This document shows, piece by piece, positions 60,981 through 64,000 of a stretch of DNA of 64,000 nt (position 1 is the stretch's first letter; every line of letters starts with the position of its first letter). Source of the stretch: Pseudomonas putida (GTDB lineage: Bacteria > Pseudomonadota > Gammaproteobacteria > Pseudomonadales > Pseudomonadaceae); the NCBI RefSeq assembly GCF_030159595.1, contig NZ_BSKJ01000004.1, forward strand, positions 163,747 to 227,746, read 5' to 3'. The notes under the pieces are model-generated. The model searched no databases and was not told the DNA's origin. It worked only from the letters and a program-made list of their open reading frames with translations. The translations under genes and the position numbers were made by a program.

Positions 60981-62546
60981 ATGAAGATCACCATCAAGCC
61001 GGAACTGGCGTTGGCCGGGCTGGCCTTGGCATTCAGCATGCTCAATGCCCAGGCTGCGGAAACCAGAAAGGTGGATGTCATGCTGGTGGGCGGCGGCATC
61101 ATGAGTTCTACCCTGGCCATCTGGCTCAACGAACTGGAGCCGGGTTGGTCGATGGAAATGGTCGAGCGCCTGGACAAGGTCGCCGAAGAAAGCTCCAACG
61201 GCTGGAACAACGCCGGCACTGGCCACTCGGCTTTGGCCGAACTCAACTACACGCCTGAGAAAGACGGCAAGATCGACATCAGCAAGGCGGTGGAGATCAA
61301 TGAGTCGTTCCAGGTCACCCGACAGTTCCTGGCTTGGCAGGTGAAGCAGGGCGTCCTGAAGAACCCGCATTCGTTCATCAACACCACCCCGCACATGAGC
61401 TTTGTCTGGGGCGATGACAATATCCGCTTCCTGAAGAAGCGCTACGAGGCACTGCAGGCCAGCCCGTTGTTCAAACCGATGCAGTACTCTGAGGACCACG
61501 AGCAGATCAGCAAGTGGGTGCCTTTGATGATGGAAGGGCGCGACCCCAACCAGAAGCTGGCCGTGACCTGGACGCCGATCGGCACCGACGTCAACTTTGG
61601 CGAGATCACCCGGCAGTATGTGAGTTACCTGCAGACTCGGCCGAATTTCGACCTCAAGCTGTCGAGTGAGGTGCAGGAAATCACCCGCAACGACGACGGC
61701 TCCTGGCATGTCGAGTACAAGAACCTGAAAGACGGCAGCAAGGCCGCCACCGACGCCAAGTTCCTGTTCATTGGTGCTGGCGGTGCGGCGTTACCCCTGC
61801 TGCAGAAGTCGGGTATCGACGAAGCCAAGGACTATGCAGGCTTCCCGGTCGGCGGCTCGTTCCTGGTCACTGACAACCCCACCATTGCCCAGCGCCACAT
61901 GGCCAAGGCCTATGGCATTGCCGCGACCGGTGCACCGCCGATGTCGGTGCCGCACCTGGACACGCGGGTGCTCGATGGCAAGCGCATGATCCTGTTCGGG
62001 CCGTTCGCCACGTTCTCGACCAAGTTCCTCAAGCAGGGTTCGCTGCTTGACCTGCTTGCCAGTACCAGCGTGCACAACGCCTGGCCGATGGTGCGGGTGG
62101 GGGTGCGCGAGTTCGACCTGGTGCAGTACCTGATCGGCCAGGTGCTGCAATCTGACAATGATCGCTTCGAAGCGCTGCGCACCTACTTCCCCGAGGCGAA
62201 GAAGGAAGACTGGCGGCTGTGGCAGGCCGGTCAGCGGGTGCAGATCATCAAGAAAGACGAGGCTTTGGGTGGCGTGCTCAAGCTCGGTACTGAAGTGGTC
62301 ACGTCCAAGGACGGCAGCATCGCCGGGTTGTTGGGGGCCTCGCCAGGTGCTTCGACCGCCCCCCCGATCATGCTCGATGTGCTGAACAAAGTGTTCAAGG
62401 ACAAGGTGGCAACACCGGAGTGGCAAGCCAGGATCAAGCAGATCATCCCGTCGTACGGCATTCGCCTGAACGACCACCCGGACCAGGTACAGAAGGAGTG
62501 GGCCTACACCAACGAAGTGTTGCAGCTCAATCCTCCGGCGCCTTAG
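60981..62546 (+). CDS. mqo: Malate:quinone oxidoreductase with N-terminal signal-like segment
   Basis: The 521-residue FAD enzyme has the MQO core: [19 protein letters not shown] (FAD), [36 protein letters not shown] and [20 protein letters not shown] near the end. It oxidises malate to oxaloacetate and reduces quinone, replacing or supplementing malate dehydrogenase. Before the core is a stretch [20 protein letters not shown] that reads like a Sec signal peptide with an AxA-type site, which is unusual for a cytoplasm-facing flavoprotein. ATG 60981 follows GGGAGAGG. Its 3' end overlaps the opposite glycosyltransferase gene by 20 bases. Confidence 0.95.
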   Translation: MKITIKPELALAGLALAFSMLNAQAAETRKVDVMLVGGGIMSSTLAIWLNELEPGWSMEMVERLDKVAEESSNGWNNAGTGHSALAELNYTPEKDGKIDISKAVEINESFQVTRQFLAWQVKQGVLKNPHSFINTTPHMSFVWGDDNIRFLKKRYEALQASPLFKPMQYSEDHEQISKWVPLMMEGRDPNQKLAVTWTPIGTDVNFGEITRQYVSYLQTRPNFDLKLSSEVQEITRNDDGSWHVEYKNLKDGSKAATDAKFLFIGAGGAALPLLQKSGIDEAKDYAGFPVGGSFLVTDNPTIAQRHMAKAYGIAATGAPPMSVPHLDTRVLDGKRMILFGPFATFSTKFLKQGSLLDLLASTSVHNAWPMVRVGVREFDLVQYLIGQVLQSDNDRFEALRTYFPEAKKEDWRLWQAGQRVQIIKKDEALGGVLKLGTEVVTSKDGSIAGLLGASPGASTAPPIMLDVLNKVFKDKVATPEWQARIKQIIPSYGIRLNDHPDQVQKEWAYTNEVLQLNPPAP

Positions 62547-64000
62547 CCCAGGAGAAACGGTAGACGTGGTTGGGCGCTGCGCTCTGGCATTGGCCGTTGT
62601 CGGCATCGGCGCCAACCACATACCATTCGGCCCGAGAAGTCTCGCCCAGCTTGCGGGCCTTGTCGGCACTGAAGCAGTGGCCCAGCTGCGTGGCCGGAAT
62701 CAACGCGAAAGCCGTGGGGTGCTGGCGCAGCCAGTAGGCCGCCGCATCCGCACTGGGTTGGCCGGTGAAGCCGAAATGCACGATGGGTTGCCGGGCAAAC
62801 AGCCAATGCCCCTCGCGCCAGCTCACCAGCACCAACGTTGCGCCATCGGTAGCGCGTTCCGCTTCGCTCATTAGCGTCTCATGCGGGTTGGGGCCTTCCT
62901 TTAGCGGCTCGACAAAGCCGCGCGCGAACCACAGGGCGAACCATACCAGGGCTACGGCAGTGAACGCCTTGCGCCAGGCGGGACGGCGCTGCAACCAACG
63001 TTTGAGCAGCCACGGCACCAGCGGCGCCATGGCCAGCACCAGGCCCGGCAGCGCCGGGAAAATGTACAGCTTGCGCTTGCCACTACTGAGGCTGAAGAAC
63101 AGCAGCACCAGTGCCACCCAGCCGAGCAGCAACAGAAAGCGCCCATCGCGCTTTTGCAACTGCCGACGCCAGGCGGGAACCAGCCAGGGCAGGGCGAGGA
63201 TCAGCGGCAACCAGTATTTGGGGATGACCTTGACGAAGAAGTACCAGAACGGCTCGCGATGGTCCCAGGCGTTGGCATAGCGGCTGGCGGTCTGGCGCAG
63301 CAGGATTTCTTTCAGGTAGGCCAGTTCCGCCGCACCACCGCCATGGGCAATCGACATCAACAAGGGCAGCAGCCACACCGCGCAACCGGCCAGTAACCAC
63401 AGCAGCCCCAGGCTCCAGCGCCAACCCTGGCCAGGCATGGCGACTACACCTCGCCAGCGCTGGCGCACCGCCCACGCATAGGGCAGCAGCATCAGCAACG
63501 GGACAAAGCCGACGCCTTTGCTGATGATGCCCAGCCCCATGGCCGCGCAGGCCAGGTAGAACCACCCCCACGCCGGCCCCAGCAGCAGGTGGCGCACCAT
63601 GCCGTAAAAGCCCAGCGCCACCCACAAGCACAGGAAACTGTCGATCTGCCCCGTACGCAGGATGCTGTAGCTCTGGTAGGTGGCCAGGAACAGCAAGGCA
63701 GCGATTACGCCGATGCGCCGGTTCCACAGGCGCCGCCCGAGGTCATGCAGCACCCAGGTGATGGTCGCCGCCGACAGCAGCCCCGGCAGGTAGAGGGCTG
63801 TCTTGGGCGAGCCGGTCAGTTGGCTGAACAGGGCCACGGTCCACATGAACAGCGGCGGCTTGTCGCCGTAGATTTCCGCTGCCCGGTGGGGGATGAACCA
63901 GTTGCCGCTCTGCAGCATTTCCAGGGCGACGCCAAGAAAGCGCTCTTCGTCCACATTCATCGGCTGGCGCCAGCCAATTCCGGCGCCCACCAACAGAACT
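62527..64000 (-). CDS. ArnT-like (GT39/GT83) membrane glycosyltransferase, N-terminus beyond window
   Basis: At least 490 residues are in the window, with about ten to eleven membrane helices and the early motif [18 protein letters not shown], where the acidic pair (DEER) is the conserved catalytic loop of ArnT-type C-fold transferases. [12 protein letters not shown] follows. These enzymes move a sugar from a polyprenyl carrier to lipid A or another acceptor in the periplasm. The frame runs open to the right edge, so the first membrane helix starts outside. Identity as true arnT is uncertain because no arn genes are visible. Confidence 0.8.
   Translation of the reverse strand, partial: VLLVGAGIGWRQPMNVDEERFLGVALEMLQSGNWFIPHRAAEIYGDKPPLFMWTVALFSQLTGSPKTALYLPGLLSAATITWVLHDLGRRLWNRRIGVIAALLFLATYQSYSILRTGQIDSFLCLWVALGFYGMVRHLLLGPAWGWFYLACAAMGLGIISKGVGFVPLLMLLPYAWAVRQRWRGVVAMPGQGWRWSLGLLWLLAGCAVWLLPLLMSIAHGGGAAELAYLKEILLRQTASRYANAWDHREPFWYFFVKVIPKYWLPLILALPWLVPAWRRQLQKRDGRFLLLLGWVALVLLFFSLSSGKRKLYIFPALPGLVLAMAPLVPWLLKRWLQRRPAWRKAFTAVALVWFALWFARGFVEPLKEGPNPHETLMSEAERATDGATLVLVSWREGHWLFARQPIVHFGFTGQPSADAAAYWLRQHPTAFALIPATQLGHCFSADKARKLGETSRAEWYVVGADADNGQCQSAAPNHVYRFSWAKAPED

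Overview
The window reads as chromosomal DNA of a Pseudomonas putida-group bacterium. Coding is dense and mostly GC-rich, with Pseudomonas-type REP hairpins (13651-13729, 21567-21653, 34501-34564, 52714-52745). Gene content and order also fit the group: azoR, tamAB, pvdQ-lpxH-ppiB-glnS-cysS, glaR-glaH-lhgO-gabP, hemB and a signal-peptide-bearing mqo. No tRNA, rRNA, CRISPR array or insertion sequence was recognised. The species assignment is inference from family resemblance, not from a search.

Region 1 (1-6480) is more AT-rich than the rest and looks accessory. A minus-strand operon encodes a LeuB-family dehydrogenase, an OtnK-type four-carbon acid kinase, an OtnC-type class II aldolase and the first residues of a membrane protein. 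Divergent from it lie an RraA-like gene with its middle missing and an Asp/Glu-racemase-family gene. A nitroreductase and a divergent LysR regulator follow.

Region 2 (6537-18490) holds azoreductase and an NDH-2-like flavoprotein, an EamA exporter, YbjQ, short conserved proteins, a class C beta-lactamase, a bile-acid-symporter-family protein, a TetR regulator coupled to a secreted HExxH protein, a degenerate SDR with a DsbA/HCCA-isomerase-like enzyme, a PuuR-like regulator and an MFS carrier.

Region 3 (18571-21548) is a stress module. A periplasmic catalase-like peroxidase and cytochrome b561 diverge from an ECF sigma factor and its membrane anti-sigma factor. The shared intergenic region carries two back-to-back GGAATA-N16-GTC promoters.

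Region 4 (21695-31983) has xthA, a GNAT enzyme, tamAB, a minus-strand cluster of a Mor-like regulator with two DUF2589 proteins of unknown role, small hypothetical genes and a Fur-like winged-helix protein.

Region 5 (32180-48204) runs from pvdQ, preceded by an iron-starvation-type promoter, through lpxH-ppiB, glnS-cysS and a two-component system to the glutarate-hydroxylation cluster glaR/glaH-lhgO-gabP, whose operator is visible. A RIO-type kinase and a cysteine-rich (zinc-type) hemB follow.

Region 6 (48271-64000) holds an MFS carrier with an FAD amine oxidase, a DUF1275 protein, an orphan riboflavin synthase, trehalose synthase, a LysR regulator divergent from pxpABC, a radical-SAM DNA-repair pair behind a LexA-like box, mqo, and an ArnT-like glycosyltransferase cut by the window edge.
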